Shown here: positions 53,251 through 62,565 of the stretch, piece after piece
How positions within the stretch are numbered: position 1 is the stretch's first letter
Layout of the letters: every line of letters begins with the position of its first letter
Source: JBDHWI01 sp964590135
Lineage (GTDB): Bacteria > Chloroflexota > Anaerolineae > J036 > Brachytrichaceae
NCBI GenBank assembly: GCA_964590135.1
Contig: CAZPVX010000004.1
Coordinates: forward strand, 1 to 64,000
DNA length: 64,000 nucleotides
Direction: 5' to 3'
Made by a program: the position numbers and the translations under genes
The notes under the pieces: generated by a model
What the model was told of the DNA's origin: nothing
What the model saw: only the letters and a program-made list of their open reading frames with translations
Database searches by the model: none

Positions 53251-53877
53251 TCACTCCACGGCTGCAAGCGCTAGCCGGCCGGCGCTCAGATCGCGCAGCG
53301 CCGCTTGAAATCGCTGCACGTCTTCGACGATGAAGGTCAGCGTCAACAGCACGTCTGCGCCAAATTCTTCTCCGTCGATCACGCCATGGTGCGCTTGCAC
53401 CAGTCGCTTTACCTGCTCGTAAAGGGGATATGGCAGTTCCAGCAAAAACGTTTTGCGCTCCACCCGCTCGCCGCGCGGCAGTTGCTCCAGCGCGGTCTTC
53501 AACGCGCCGCTGAAGGCGCGCACCAGCCCGCCAGTGCCGAGCTTGGCGCCGCCAAAATAGCGCGAGGTCACCGCGACCACGTCGCCCAGCCCGCTGCCCT
53601 GCAACACCGCCAGCATGGGTTTGCCGGCGGTGCCGCTGGGTTCGCCGCCGTCGTTGCAGCCGTCGGTCACGCTGGCGCCAAAGCCGATGTGATAGGCATA
53701 GGCATGCGCGCTGGCGCCGGCCAACTCCGCCTTGATGCGGCGAATGAAGGTCACAGCCTCGTCGACGGTGCGCGCCTCGGCGATGGTGCAGACGAAGCGC
53801 GAGTTCACTACGAGCGTTTCGACGCGCGTTTCTCTGGCAGGGATGGGGTAACGAGCGGACACGGCTTGAGCGTACAA
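53251..53877 (-). CDS. YigZ/IMPACT-family protein (UPF0029)
   Basis: 208 aa. N-terminal NSRFVCTIAEARTVDEAVTFI, AHAYAYHIG, the signature SDGGEPSGTAGKPML-type segment (NDGGEPSGTAGKPML here), then VVAVTSRYFGGAKLGTGGLVRAFSGA. The C-terminal ~75 residues form the DUF1949-like domain. Role unclear in bacteria; eukaryotic IMPACT modulates Gcn2. Start TTG 53877 or GTG 53862; no ATG is available. Confidence 0.9.
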   Translation of the reverse strand: MYAQAVSARYPIPARETRVETLVVNSRFVCTIAEARTVDEAVTFIRRIKAELAGASAHAYAYHIGFGASVTDGCNDGGEPSGTAGKPMLAVLQGSGLGDVVAVTSRYFGGAKLGTGGLVRAFSGALKTALEQLPRGERVERKTFLLELPYPLYEQVKRLVQAHHGVIDGEEFGADVLLTLTFIVEDVQRFQAALRDLSAGRLALAAVE

Positions 53878-53981
53878 GCGCCGGCGGGGTTGCGCAAGAG
53901 GGCGGTGCGGGCCGATGCATCATGTCCATGCACACCGGCTATACTCGCAACCGCAACCTTTCATTCAACGCAACTTTTCGC

Positions 53982-55661
53982 ATGACCACGCTTCCAACAC
54001 CCTCGGACTTCATCCGCACCGCCGTCCGCGAAGACCTTGAATCCGGCCGCTTCAGCGCCATTCGCACGCGCTTCCCGCCTGAGCCAAACGGCTACCTGCA
54101 CATCGGCCATGCCAAGGCCATGTATGTCGATTTCGAGATCGCCCGCGAGTTCGCCGGCCAGTGCAACCTGCGCTTTGACGACACCAACCCGGCCAAAGAG
54201 GAGCAGGAATACGTCGACAACATCATGGCCGACATTCGCTGGCTCGGCTACCAATGGGACAACCTGTTTTTCGCGTCGGATTACTTTGAGGCGCTGTATG
54301 AATACGCGGTCAGATTGATTGGGAAGGGCAAGGCATATGTCGATGACCTGAGCGCCGACCAAATCCGCGAGTATCGCGGCACGCTGACGCAGCCCGGCAC
54401 GAACAGCCCCTACCGCGATCGCAGCGTCGAGGAGAACCTTGACCTGTTTGCGCGGATGCGCGCCGGCGAGTTCCCCGAAGGCAGCCGCACCCTGCGCGCA
54501 AAGATCGACATGGCGTCCGGCAACATCGTCATGCGCGACCCCGTGATGTATCGCATTTTGTTTGCTGAGCATCACCGCACCGGCAAGGCATGGTGCATCT
54601 ACCCCCTCTACGACTTCGCGCACGGTCAGAGCGACAGCATTGAGGGCATCTCGCACTCGCTGTGCTCGCTGGAGTACGAGATCCATCGCCCGCTCTATGA
54701 CTGGTTCCTTCGCGAGTTGGACATCTATGCGCCGAGACAGATTGAATTTGCGCGCTTGAACCTGAACTACACCGTGCTAAGCAAGCGCAAGCTGCTGCAA
54801 CTGGTGCGTGACAAGCACGTGCATGGCTGGGATGATCCGCGCATGCCGACATTGAGCGGACTGCGCCGGCGCGGTTACACCGCCTCAGCCATCCGCGATT
54901 TCTGCGGCCGCATCGGCGTGGCAAAGGCCGACAGCATCGTCGACATCGGCATGCTGGAGCATTCGCTGCGCGACGAGTTGAACAAGACTGCGCCCCGCGT
55001 GATGGCCGTGCTGCGGCCATTGAAGGTGGTGATCGAGAACTACCCGGATGAGCAGGTTGATCTGCTGGATGCCATCAACAACCCCGAGGATCCAAACGCC
55101 GGCGCGCGCAAAGTGCCGTTCGGAAGGGTGATCTACATTGACCAGGACGACTTCCGCGAGGAGCCGCCGCCGAAGTATTTCCGCCTCTCGCCTGGGCGCG
55201 AGGTGCGCCTGCGCTACGCCTATTTCATCAAGTGCGTGGGCGTGGTGAAGGATGACGCCGGCAACATCGTCGAGGTGCGCTGCACCTACGACCCCGCCAC
55301 GCGCGGCGGCGATGCGCCGGATGGGCGCAAGGTGAAAGCGACGATCCATTGGGTGAGCGCCGCGCACGCCCTGCCGTTCGAGGTTCGGTTATATGAGCAT
55401 CTTTTCATCACGCCGAACCCCGACGACGTGGAGGAGGACGGCCACTTCCTCGACAACCTCAACCCGCACTCACTGGAATCGCTGCAGAGTCTGATCGAGC
55501 CCAGCGTGGCGGGCGCAAGCGCCGGCGCGCATTATCAATTCGAGCGCACCGGCTACTTCGTGGTTGACCCCGATTCGACGCCGGCGAAGCTGGTCTTCAA
55601 CCGCGCTGTCGGCTTGAAGGACAGCTATGCGAAGGTCGAGAAGGGGCAGCAAGCGGGTTAG
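53982..55661 (+). CDS. glnS: Glutaminyl-tRNA synthetase
   Basis: 559 aa class I synthetase charging tRNA-Gln. HIGH motif in RFPPEPNGYLHIGHAKAM (about residues 27-44), LRFDDTNPAKEEQEYV, DFAHGQSDSIEGISHSLCSLEYEIHRPLYDW, KMSKS-like VLSKRKLL, then the beta-barrel anticodon domain to the end. The PPEPNGYLHIGHAK form and the SLEYEIHRPLYDW segment separate it from GluRS. A TATACT box (53940-53945) lies about 36 nt upstream. The ATG at 53982 begins just before the catalytic domain. Confidence 0.95.
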   Translation: MTTLPTPSDFIRTAVREDLESGRFSAIRTRFPPEPNGYLHIGHAKAMYVDFEIAREFAGQCNLRFDDTNPAKEEQEYVDNIMADIRWLGYQWDNLFFASDYFEALYEYAVRLIGKGKAYVDDLSADQIREYRGTLTQPGTNSPYRDRSVEENLDLFARMRAGEFPEGSRTLRAKIDMASGNIVMRDPVMYRILFAEHHRTGKAWCIYPLYDFAHGQSDSIEGISHSLCSLEYEIHRPLYDWFLRELDIYAPRQIEFARLNLNYTVLSKRKLLQLVRDKHVHGWDDPRMPTLSGLRRRGYTASAIRDFCGRIGVAKADSIVDIGMLEHSLRDELNKTAPRVMAVLRPLKVVIENYPDEQVDLLDAINNPEDPNAGARKVPFGRVIYIDQDDFREEPPPKYFRLSPGREVRLRYAYFIKCVGVVKDDAGNIVEVRCTYDPATRGGDAPDGRKVKATIHWVSAAHALPFEVRLYEHLFITPNPDDVEEDGHFLDNLNPHSLESLQSLIEPSVAGASAGAHYQFERTGYFVVDPDSTPAKLVFNRAVGLKDSYAKVEKGQQAG

Positions 55662-55731
55662 CGCATCTTGCAGATGAGAGCGTAACAGCCTGAGCGAAGC
55701 GCGGCTTGAATGCCGGCGCGCGGCAGGCTGG

Positions 55732-56697
55732 CTACAACCATTTGGCTTTGCGGAATCTATAGAACAGAAAGGCGTCGATCACGATCATCGCGCCAATCGC
55801 CAGCGGATAGCCCAACACCCAATTGAGTTCGGGCATGTGGGCGAAATTCATGCCATAAACGCCGGCGATCATGGTCGGCACCGCAAACAGCGCAGCGTAG
55901 GCGGCCAGCCGCTTGGTCACCTCGTTTTCCTGCATTGCGATCAACGACATGTTGACGGTCATGACGGTCGTCACCATGTCGCGCAGGCTGTCAATGCTGT
56001 GATTGAGCCGCGCCAGGTGGTCGTATACGTCGCGGAAATAATCCTGCATGCCGACACAGATGGGCGGCACACGCCCGCTGTACAGCTTGCCCGTCGCCTC
56101 CATCAGCGAGCCGGCAGTGTGCTGGAGCGTGAACAGTTTGCGCTTTAATTCGTACAGCGATTGGATGTGCGCGCGCGTAGCTCCGCCGGCGAAGATGCGC
56201 TCTTCGATGGATTCGATCTCCTCGCTCAATGCTTCCACCACCGGGCTATAGCGATCCACCACTGCATCCATCAGCGCGTAAAGCACATAGGCCGAGCCGT
56301 GCCGCAGCAATTCCGGCTCCTGCTCTGTGCGCGCCCGAACATCCTTAAAGCCGCGCTTGGCGCGCTGGCGCACCGAGAGCACATAGCGCTCGCCAACAAA
56401 AATGGCAACCTCGCCCACGCACAGTTCCGAACCCTCCATCTCGACCATCTGCAGCACAGCGAACAACGACCTGCCATACTCTTCAATCTTCGGGCGTTGA
56501 TGACCCTTATGAGCATCCTCAACAGCCAGCTCATGCAGGCCAAATTGCTCCTGCAACACGTTCAACTCGCCGGGGGCCGGATCCGTAACTGCCACCCACA
56601 CGAAACAATCAGGCAAAGACACGTATGATCGAATCTGGTTGATGGGGATGTCGGCCAGCTTCTGGCCTTGCCGGTAGGCGACGCAGTTGACGAGCAT
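55732..56697 (-). CDS. corA: CorA-like Mg2+/Co2+ transporter
   Basis: 321 aa. A large cytoplasmic N-terminal domain (FGLHELAVEDAHKGHQRPKIEEYGRSLFAVLQM), a long helix, and two C-terminal helices with the signature YGMNF (VYGMNFAHMPELNWVLGYPLA). Ends in basic RFRKAKWL. Forms a pentameric channel for divalent cations. AGGAGG precedes the ATG by a few nt. Confidence 0.95.
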   Translation of the reverse strand: MLVNCVAYRQGQKLADIPINQIRSYVSLPDCFVWVAVTDPAPGELNVLQEQFGLHELAVEDAHKGHQRPKIEEYGRSLFAVLQMVEMEGSELCVGEVAIFVGERYVLSVRQRAKRGFKDVRARTEQEPELLRHGSAYVLYALMDAVVDRYSPVVEALSEEIESIEERIFAGGATRAHIQSLYELKRKLFTLQHTAGSLMEATGKLYSGRVPPICVGMQDYFRDVYDHLARLNHSIDSLRDMVTTVMTVNMSLIAMQENEVTKRLAAYAALFAVPTMIAGVYGMNFAHMPELNWVLGYPLAIGAMIVIDAFLFYRFRKAKWL

Positions 56698-56813
56698 CCG
56701 AGGCCTCCTATGATGTGGCCTGAATTGTACGGTGTGATCGCGCAGGCCGGCTGGGCTGCCTCAAAATTGGATGTCATCTGCGCCATGTTGCTATACTCCG
56801 CGAGAGGCGCGGC

Positions 56814-56954
56814 ATGACAAAGAAAAAGTCCGGCATTGCCCTTTGGAACAAGCACGAGCAACCGCGAAAACGATTGCTCGCACTTGGCCCGCATGCGCTG
56901 GCGGACGCCGAATTGTCATCCCTGTCATTCAACATGGATTGGATGATGTGCTAA
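56814..56954 (+). pseudogene. Truncated radC N-terminal remnant
   Basis: 46-codon frame. MTKKKSGIALWNKHEQPRKR and LLALGPHALADAELSS resemble the start of RadC proteins (the E-RPR-K-L-G-LSDAEL region); it then diverges (LSFNMDWMMC) and stops. The MPN catalytic domain is absent. A TATACT box (56792-56797) precedes it. It looks like a deletion product beside the second carbamoylase gene; resemblance judged by eye only. Confidence 0.5.
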
Positions 56955-56985
56955 CGCTTTTTGATCGGATGATTGCGCTCAATTC

Positions 56986-58227
56986 ATGACGACGCCATCC
57001 ATCTTCCAACCCCAACGCATCATCCAGGACCTGCGCGAGCTAGCCGCGCTGACCAGCGACGAGCGTGGCGCGCAACGCGTGGCGTGGACACCCACATGGG
57101 CCAAGGCGCGTGCGTGGTTCAAGGGCAAGCTGAGCGCGCTGCCGGTCGAGGTCGAACAGGACGAAGCCGGCAACCTATGGGCCACACTGCGCGGCCGGCG
57201 TGACGATGCGCTCATCATGGGCAGCCATCTCGACAGCGTGCCCAACGGCGGTTGGCTGGATGGCTGCCTCGGCGTGCTGGCCGGCCTCGAAGTGTTGCGC
57301 CGCATCGCCGCACAAGGCCCGCCGGCGGTCACAGTGCGGCTGGTCGATTGGGCCGACGAAGAGGGCGCGCGCTTTGGTCGCAGCCTGTTCGGCAGCAGCG
57401 CCGTCGCAGGGCGTTTGAACAAAGACCGCATCAGCCGGCTGGTCGACACGCAGGGCGTTCACCTGCCGGATGCCGTGCGCGCGCACGGCGTTGATATGGA
57501 GACGGCAGAGCGAGCCAGCGCGCAGATCAAGCACGCGAAGGCCTATCTCGAATTGCACATCGAGCAGGGGCCGGTGCTGGAAAGCCTGAACCTGCCGCTC
57601 GGCGCAGTGATCGGCTGCTATGGCATCGAGCGGCATCAGCTCGTGTTCAGCGGGCAGGCTGCGCATGCCGGCGGCTTCCCCATGCACTTGCGCCACGATG
57701 CGTTTCTCGCGGCGGCAGAATTTGCGCTGGCTGTGCGCGAGATTGCACAGCAACATGGCGGTGTTGGCACAAATGGCCGCGTGCGCAATGTGCCGGATGT
57801 GCCGACGGCGGTCGCCGGCGAATGCGCCATCACGCTGGACATGCGCCACATCGACGCCGGCCAGCTGCAGGCCATGTTGAATGAGGCGATGGCGGCCAGC
57901 GCGCGTGCTGCACAGAACAACAGCGTAAGCGTCACCTGGCGCACCATCTACCAATCCACGCCGCAAATGTTCGACCCGCGCCTGATCGACCTGTGCGAAG
58001 AAGCCATTCGTGAGAGCGTTGACGGCGGCGCATCGCATCGCCTGGCCAGTGGGTCGGGGCACGATGCGATTGAGATGGCGTGGGTTGGTGTGCCGACGGT
58101 GATGATGATGGTGCAGAGCTTGCGCGGCATCAGCCACGCAAAGGAGGAGGACACTCAACTCGAGCATCTGGAGCTTGCTGTGCGCACCTTCGACCGGCTG
58201 GCAACGAAGGTGATGATGTCGATGTGA
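56986..58227 (+). CDS. M20 amidase of the carbamoylase/allantoate amidohydrolase group, copy 2
   Basis: 413 aa, close paralogue of the protein at 39901. Matching motifs: GSHLDSVPNGGWLDGCLGVLAG, VRLVDWADEEGARFGRSLFGSS, LELHIEQGPVLESLNLPLGAV, and a C-terminal GSGHDAIEMAWVGVPTVMMMVQSLRGISH with the final His. The two copies share long identical blocks around the zinc site but differ in the lid, so substrates may differ. Substrate unknown. Confidence 0.9.
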   Translation: MTTPSIFQPQRIIQDLRELAALTSDERGAQRVAWTPTWAKARAWFKGKLSALPVEVEQDEAGNLWATLRGRRDDALIMGSHLDSVPNGGWLDGCLGVLAGLEVLRRIAAQGPPAVTVRLVDWADEEGARFGRSLFGSSAVAGRLNKDRISRLVDTQGVHLPDAVRAHGVDMETAERASAQIKHAKAYLELHIEQGPVLESLNLPLGAVIGCYGIERHQLVFSGQAAHAGGFPMHLRHDAFLAAAEFALAVREIAQQHGGVGTNGRVRNVPDVPTAVAGECAITLDMRHIDAGQLQAMLNEAMAASARAAQNNSVSVTWRTIYQSTPQMFDPRLIDLCEEAIRESVDGGASHRLASGSGHDAIEMAWVGVPTVMMMVQSLRGISHAKEEDTQLEHLELAVRTFDRLATKVMMSM

Positions 58228-58260
58228 TGAGAACGATCCGGGCGCACAATGAACGCCGGC

Positions 58261-58266
58261 TAAAAT
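58261..58266 (+). promoter_or_regulatory. -10 element predicting a leaderless GTG-start mRNA
   Basis: TAAAAT ends 7 nt before the GTG at 58273, so transcription should begin at the start codon. Confidence 0.5.
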
Positions 58267-58272
58267 CACAGC

Positions 58273-58893
58273 GTGGAACGATTACCCGATGCGGTCATGC
58301 CCATCGCCAGCGCAGCGCCGGCAGAGCAACGCGCAACGACTTCGCGCCTGCCGCTATGGCGCGCGCTGCTGGAGTTGTTGCTGGTCGCCGGCATTCTCAT
58401 TGCCGGCTTCAATTTTCTCTTTGCCGACGTTGAGTTGAGTGGCGACGGCATGTTGCCGACCCTCAAGTCTGGGCAGCATCTGCTCGTCAGCCGCATACCC
58501 TACCTGCTCACCACGCCGGCGCGCGGAGACATCGTCGTCGCCCGCAGCCGCACCGACTCCAGCCTCGCATCGACCATGCGCGTGATTGGCCTGCCTGGCG
58601 ACGTGATAAACATCAAGGGCGCGCAGGTGACGCTGAACAGCCAGCCGCTGCGCGAACCATACCTGGCGGAAACGCTCGATCAGCTTGGCGTGAGCGTCGC
58701 AACCACCAGTCAGTATCGCGTGCCAGAGGGCAGTTATTTTTTGATGAATGACAACCGCTTCAATCTGAACGACAGCCGCAGCGTCGGCATGGTGCGCGCA
58801 GAGGACATCATCGGGCGCGCATGGCTTGCGTATTGGCCGCCAGAAAGCATCGCCGTCGTTCGCCATGATCGACCATCCAGCGGCGCAAATTGA
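58273..58893 (+). CDS. Signal peptidase I homologue lacking the catalytic Ser-Lys dyad
   Basis: 206 aa with the SPase I plan: cytoplasmic N-terminus, one helix (ALLELLLVAGILIAGFNFLF, about 31-50), then boxes B to E. Box B reads SGDGMLPTLKSGQHLLVSR, with G59 where the nucleophilic Ser should precede Met. Box D reads STMRVIGLPGDVINI, with M102 where the general-base Lys should precede RVIGLPGD. Box E is kept (MNDNRFNLNDSRSVGMV). The fold is therefore probably intact but the enzyme should be inactive. It may bind signal peptides or serve another role. GTG start, supported by the TAAAAT box. Confidence 0.88.
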   Translation: MERLPDAVMPIASAAPAEQRATTSRLPLWRALLELLLVAGILIAGFNFLFADVELSGDGMLPTLKSGQHLLVSRIPYLLTTPARGDIVVARSRTDSSLASTMRVIGLPGDVINIKGAQVTLNSQPLREPYLAETLDQLGVSVATTSQYRVPEGSYFLMNDNRFNLNDSRSVGMVRAEDIIGRAWLAYWPPESIAVVRHDRPSSGAN

Positions 58894-59214
58894 GCGGTGC
58901 GTTGAAATTGACAATCGGTCGTATACTGAGCGCGTCGCCGCGAGGCATGCGGCGACTGATATGATTGAGCGATCCTCCCCAGCCGGTGCCAGGATGACCT
59001 GGCGCACGTTTGACCGCGCGCAACAACCCATTCACAGGTTCACCACGCGGTTGTTCAACGCTGGTTCGTGTGAAGCATCACCCATCGGCATCCACATCGC
59101 CATCACGCCTCCTTCCACTACGCAATTTGCGCTGGAGTGATGCCGGAATCTGGCGGGTAAGTGCCTGTCAGGCCCATCAGCATTCATCAGGCACATTACT
59201 GGAATCCACTTTCT
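58894..59214. other. 321-bp leader region before the kimA-like gene
   Basis: No gene is convincing here. It contains a TATACT -10-like box (58922-58927), several inverted repeats (GCCAGG/CCTGGC near 59000; AACAACC/GGTTGTT near 59020-59060; GTGCCTG/CAGGCAC at 59161-59194) and no Shine-Dalgarno site before the ATG. Homologues of the downstream gene in Bacillus use a c-di-AMP (ydaO) riboswitch; I could not find its consensus here. Confidence 0.5.
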
Positions 59215-61260
59215 ATGAACATCAAACATGTCCTCATCGGCCGCCCGCTGTCGAACCTGGAAGCGTCGCATCAAACCATCAGCAAGACTGTTGGCCTGGC
59301 AGTGTTCGCCAGCGACGCGCTGTCGTCAGTGGCGTATGCGTCAGGCGAGATCCTGCTGGTGCTGCTGGCGGGCGGGTTGATGGCGACATGGATCGCCTTG
59401 CCGATCGCCATGGCCATCACGTTTCTGCTGGCGATCCTCACCATTTCCTACCGCCAGACGATTTTTGCCTATCCGGGCGGGGGTGGCGCATATATTGTGG
59501 CGCGTGACAACATCGGTGAAGCACCTGCGCAGGTCGCCGGCGCATCGCTGCTCACCGACTACATCCTCACGGTCGCCGTCAGCATTACCAGCGGCTGGGA
59601 GAACGTGGCCGCCACCTTTCCTGAAATTCGCCCCCTGCAGTCCGAACTCGCGGTGCTGACGATCGTAGTCATGTCGGTCGTCAATCTGCGCGGGGTGAAG
59701 GAATCAGGGCGCGTGTTTGCCACGCCGACCTATTTCTTCATCGGCATGCTGTTCATCGTCATGCTTACGGCGGCATTCCGCTATTTCACCGGCACGCTGC
59801 CGGTCATCCAGCATCCAGCAGAGCAGATGGAAGCGCTGAAGGGTGCTGCGCAAACGGTTTCGCTGCTGCTGGTGCTGCGCGCATTCAGCAGCGGCTGCAC
59901 CGCGCTTACCGGCGTTGAGGCCATCTCCAACGGCATCACCGCCTTTCGCGAGCCGAAGAGCCGCAACGCCGCCAACACCATGCTGGCGATGAGCGCTCTG
60001 ATCGCGATCAACCTGCTGGGCATCGTTTTCTTCGCCGGCCGCATGAATGTGCTGCCAAATTTCGAGATCATCGACGGTCACGTCGTGGGCGATTCGGCGG
60101 TGTTGCCCTTCATGTCGCAGGCGCTGTTCGGTGAAGACAATCCGCTGCATTGGATGCTGGTCATTTCGACCATGTTGATCCTGATGATGGCAGCAAACAC
60201 GAGCTATGCCGACTTCCCGCGCTTGTGTGCGCTGCAGGCCGGCGACGGCTTCCTGCCAAAGCAGTTGACCTTTCGCGGCAGCCGGCTGGTGTTCTCGTGG
60301 GGCATCGTCGCGCTCGGCGTCGCGGCCTCTGCGCTGGTTGTCATCTTTCGCGGCAGCACCAGCGCGCTGATCCCGCTGTATGCCATCGGCGTATTTCTCA
60401 GCTTCGGTCTTTCGCAGACCGGCATGGTGCTGCGCTGGCGCAAAGTGTCTCAACTCAAGCCGGGTGAATCGCGCAAGGAAGAGCACAGCATGCTCCACTA
60501 TGACCGCCACTGGCCTGCCAAGATGGGCATCAATGCCGTCGGCGCAATCATGTCATTCACCGTTGTGGTCGTGTTTGCTATAACGAAGTTTGCACAGGGC
60601 GCATGGATCACCGTCATCCTGATCCCGGCGCTGGTGCTGCTCTTCTTCCGCATCCACAAGCACTATCAGGACGTGGCGCATGCCCTCAGCCTGAGCCAGC
60701 GCATGGTCGATCCACATCCGCGCAACATGCTTACGATCGTGATGGTCGACGATGTGCATGCCGGCACGGTGCAGATGGTGGAATACGCCATGTCACAAGG
60801 CAATCCGTGGATGGCGATTCACCTCGACGACAACCCAACCAAGACCGAGCGCATTCTGCAAAAGTGGAAGGAGCGCATGGGCAAGTTGAACCACGAGTTG
60901 ATGCTGGTGCCATGCCCCTATCGCAACCTGGCAGAGGTGGCGGTGAACTTCATCCAGCAGAAACTGGATGAAGATCCCAACCGCATCGTGCAAGTGGTGA
61001 TGGGGCAATTGGTGATGGACACCTGGGTGGCGCAGGCGCTGCATGCCAACACTGCCATCGCTTTCACGCTCGCCCTGCAACGGATGCCGCGCGTGGTGAT
61101 CGCCAACGTCAGCTATCAGGTTCATCGGCTGGATGTTGAGCCGGCCGTCTCAGAACCGCGCGAAAAAATCACGCCACTGCCGGCACAACCAGCGCCGGCT
61201 ATGGATGGCGCTACGGATGACGTCAAACCTTCCTTGAAGAACGCAGACGAGGTGCTATAG
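59215..61260 (+). CDS. KimA-like APC-superfamily potassium transporter
   Basis: 681 aa. Strong likeness to Bacillus KimA: HVLIGRPLSNLEASHQTISK, ASDALSSVAYASGEILLVLL, ISYRQTIFAYPGGGGAYIVA, FSSGCTALTGVEAISNGITAF, NTSYADFPRL and FLSFGLSQTGMVL. About twelve helices, then a cytoplasmic C-terminal domain of ~190 residues like the universal-stress-type domain of KimA. Imports K+ with protons; KimA itself is shut by c-di-AMP. ATG 59215 begins the conserved N-terminus. Confidence 0.9.
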   Translation: MNIKHVLIGRPLSNLEASHQTISKTVGLAVFASDALSSVAYASGEILLVLLAGGLMATWIALPIAMAITFLLAILTISYRQTIFAYPGGGGAYIVARDNIGEAPAQVAGASLLTDYILTVAVSITSGWENVAATFPEIRPLQSELAVLTIVVMSVVNLRGVKESGRVFATPTYFFIGMLFIVMLTAAFRYFTGTLPVIQHPAEQMEALKGAAQTVSLLLVLRAFSSGCTALTGVEAISNGITAFREPKSRNAANTMLAMSALIAINLLGIVFFAGRMNVLPNFEIIDGHVVGDSAVLPFMSQALFGEDNPLHWMLVISTMLILMMAANTSYADFPRLCALQAGDGFLPKQLTFRGSRLVFSWGIVALGVAASALVVIFRGSTSALIPLYAIGVFLSFGLSQTGMVLRWRKVSQLKPGESRKEEHSMLHYDRHWPAKMGINAVGAIMSFTVVVVFAITKFAQGAWITVILIPALVLLFFRIHKHYQDVAHALSLSQRMVDPHPRNMLTIVMVDDVHAGTVQMVEYAMSQGNPWMAIHLDDNPTKTERILQKWKERMGKLNHELMLVPCPYRNLAEVAVNFIQQKLDEDPNRIVQVVMGQLVMDTWVAQALHANTAIAFTLALQRMPRVVIANVSYQVHRLDVEPAVSEPREKITPLPAQPAPAMDGATDDVKPSLKNADEVL

Positions 61261-61268
61261 CTCGCAAC

Positions 61269-62474
61269 ATGGAGATCGAAGCCTTGCGCGCTGCGCCCCT
61301 GCCCTATCCAATCTGGGGCAGGGAAGGCATCGACGAGGGCAGTCTGCGTCAGATGGACAACGCGATGCGGCTGCCAATCAGCGCCGCCGGCGCGCTGATG
61401 CCGGATGCGCACGTCGGCTATGGCTTGCCCATCGGCGGGGTGTTGGCAACTGAGGGCGCGGTGATCCCATATGCCGTCGGCGTCGACATTGCCTGTCGCA
61501 TGCGGCTGAGCGTCTACGACGCCTCGCCCATCGTGCTGAACCAGCAACGGGGCCGCTTCGAGAAAATCCTGCTGAACAATACGCGCTTCGGCGCCGACGT
61601 GGAGTGGAAACCATTGCAAAATGATGAGGTGATGGATGATCCCGATTGGGATGCCTTGCCGCTGTTGCGCAGCCTCAAAGACAAGGGCGCAAGGCAGCTC
61701 GGCACAAGCGGGTCCGGCAATCACTTCGTGGAGTTTGGCGAGTTGGAGGTGCTGGCGGATGAGCCGCGACTGGGTGCGCAGCCTGGCACGTATCTGGCGC
61801 TGCTGTCACACAGCGGCAGCCGCGGCGTCGGCTTTGCCATCGCCAACCACTACAGCAAGCTGGCGAAGGCGCTGCGCCCCGCGCTTGCCAGACAAGGTGA
61901 CGATCTGAGTCATCTCGGCTGGCTGGACATGCGCGCGCAGGCCGGCCAGGAATACTGGCTGGCGATGAATCTCGCCGGCAAATTTGCCAGCGCCAACCAT
62001 CGTGTCATTCACAAGAACGTGCGCCGGGCTGCCGGCTTTGATGTGCTTGGCACGGTGGAAAACCATCACAACTTTGCGTGGGTTGAAAATTTCGCTGATG
62101 GTCGCGAGGTGTTTGTGCATCGCAAGGGTGCGACACCGGCCGGCGCTGGCGTATTGGGCGTCATCCCCGGCACGATGGGCGACGCAGGATACGTGGTGCG
62201 CGGATTAGGCAACGCGTCAGCGCTCAACAGCGCATCGCACGGCGCCGGCCGGCGGATGAGCCGCAATGAGGCGTTCAAGAGAATTACAAAGACGCAGCGC
62301 GACGCTCACCTGCGCGAGCGCGGCGTGACCTTGCTGGGCGGCGGACTGGATGAAGCGCCGCAGGCTTACAAGAATATCGACGAGGTCATCGATGCGCAAC
62401 GCGATCTGGTGGAGATCATCGCGCGCTTCCAGCCGCGCATCGTGATGATGACCGATGATCCGCGCGACGTGTAG
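61269..62474 (+). CDS. rtcB: RtcB-family RNA ligase
   Basis: 401 aa. Joins RNA 2',3'-cyclic phosphate or 3'-phosphate ends to 5'-OH using GTP and Mn2+. Motifs: LMPDAHVGYGLPIGGVLAT, VGVDIACRMRLS (metal Asp and Cys), LGTSGSGNHFVEFGE, LSHSGSRGVGF, NHHNFAW, the guanylylated His region EVFVHRKGATPAGAG and SASHGAGRRMSR. Length fits the shorter RtcB type. It starts 8 nt after kimA, so it may be co-transcribed; the pairing has no known logic. No archease or RtcA gene is present. Confidence 0.95.
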   Translation: MEIEALRAAPLPYPIWGREGIDEGSLRQMDNAMRLPISAAGALMPDAHVGYGLPIGGVLATEGAVIPYAVGVDIACRMRLSVYDASPIVLNQQRGRFEKILLNNTRFGADVEWKPLQNDEVMDDPDWDALPLLRSLKDKGARQLGTSGSGNHFVEFGELEVLADEPRLGAQPGTYLALLSHSGSRGVGFAIANHYSKLAKALRPALARQGDDLSHLGWLDMRAQAGQEYWLAMNLAGKFASANHRVIHKNVRRAAGFDVLGTVENHHNFAWVENFADGREVFVHRKGATPAGAGVLGVIPGTMGDAGYVVRGLGNASALNSASHGAGRRMSRNEAFKRITKTQRDAHLRERGVTLLGGGLDEAPQAYKNIDEVIDAQRDLVEIIARFQPRIVMMTDDPRDV

Positions 62475-62565
62475 CGCCTGATCGCTCGCAACAGCGCAAG
62501 GGATGCCTCGGCGCTTTGAAGCGCATCGCGCCATTCCTCACCTGCCCCCTACAATACGCAACGTC

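Noticed and set aside
58894..59214. ydaO-type c-di-AMP riboswitch before the kimA-like gene
   Set aside because: I looked for the conserved pieces (GCCGAAUCC, GGGGxxAAUC, GACAGCUAAC-like) and found none on either strand.
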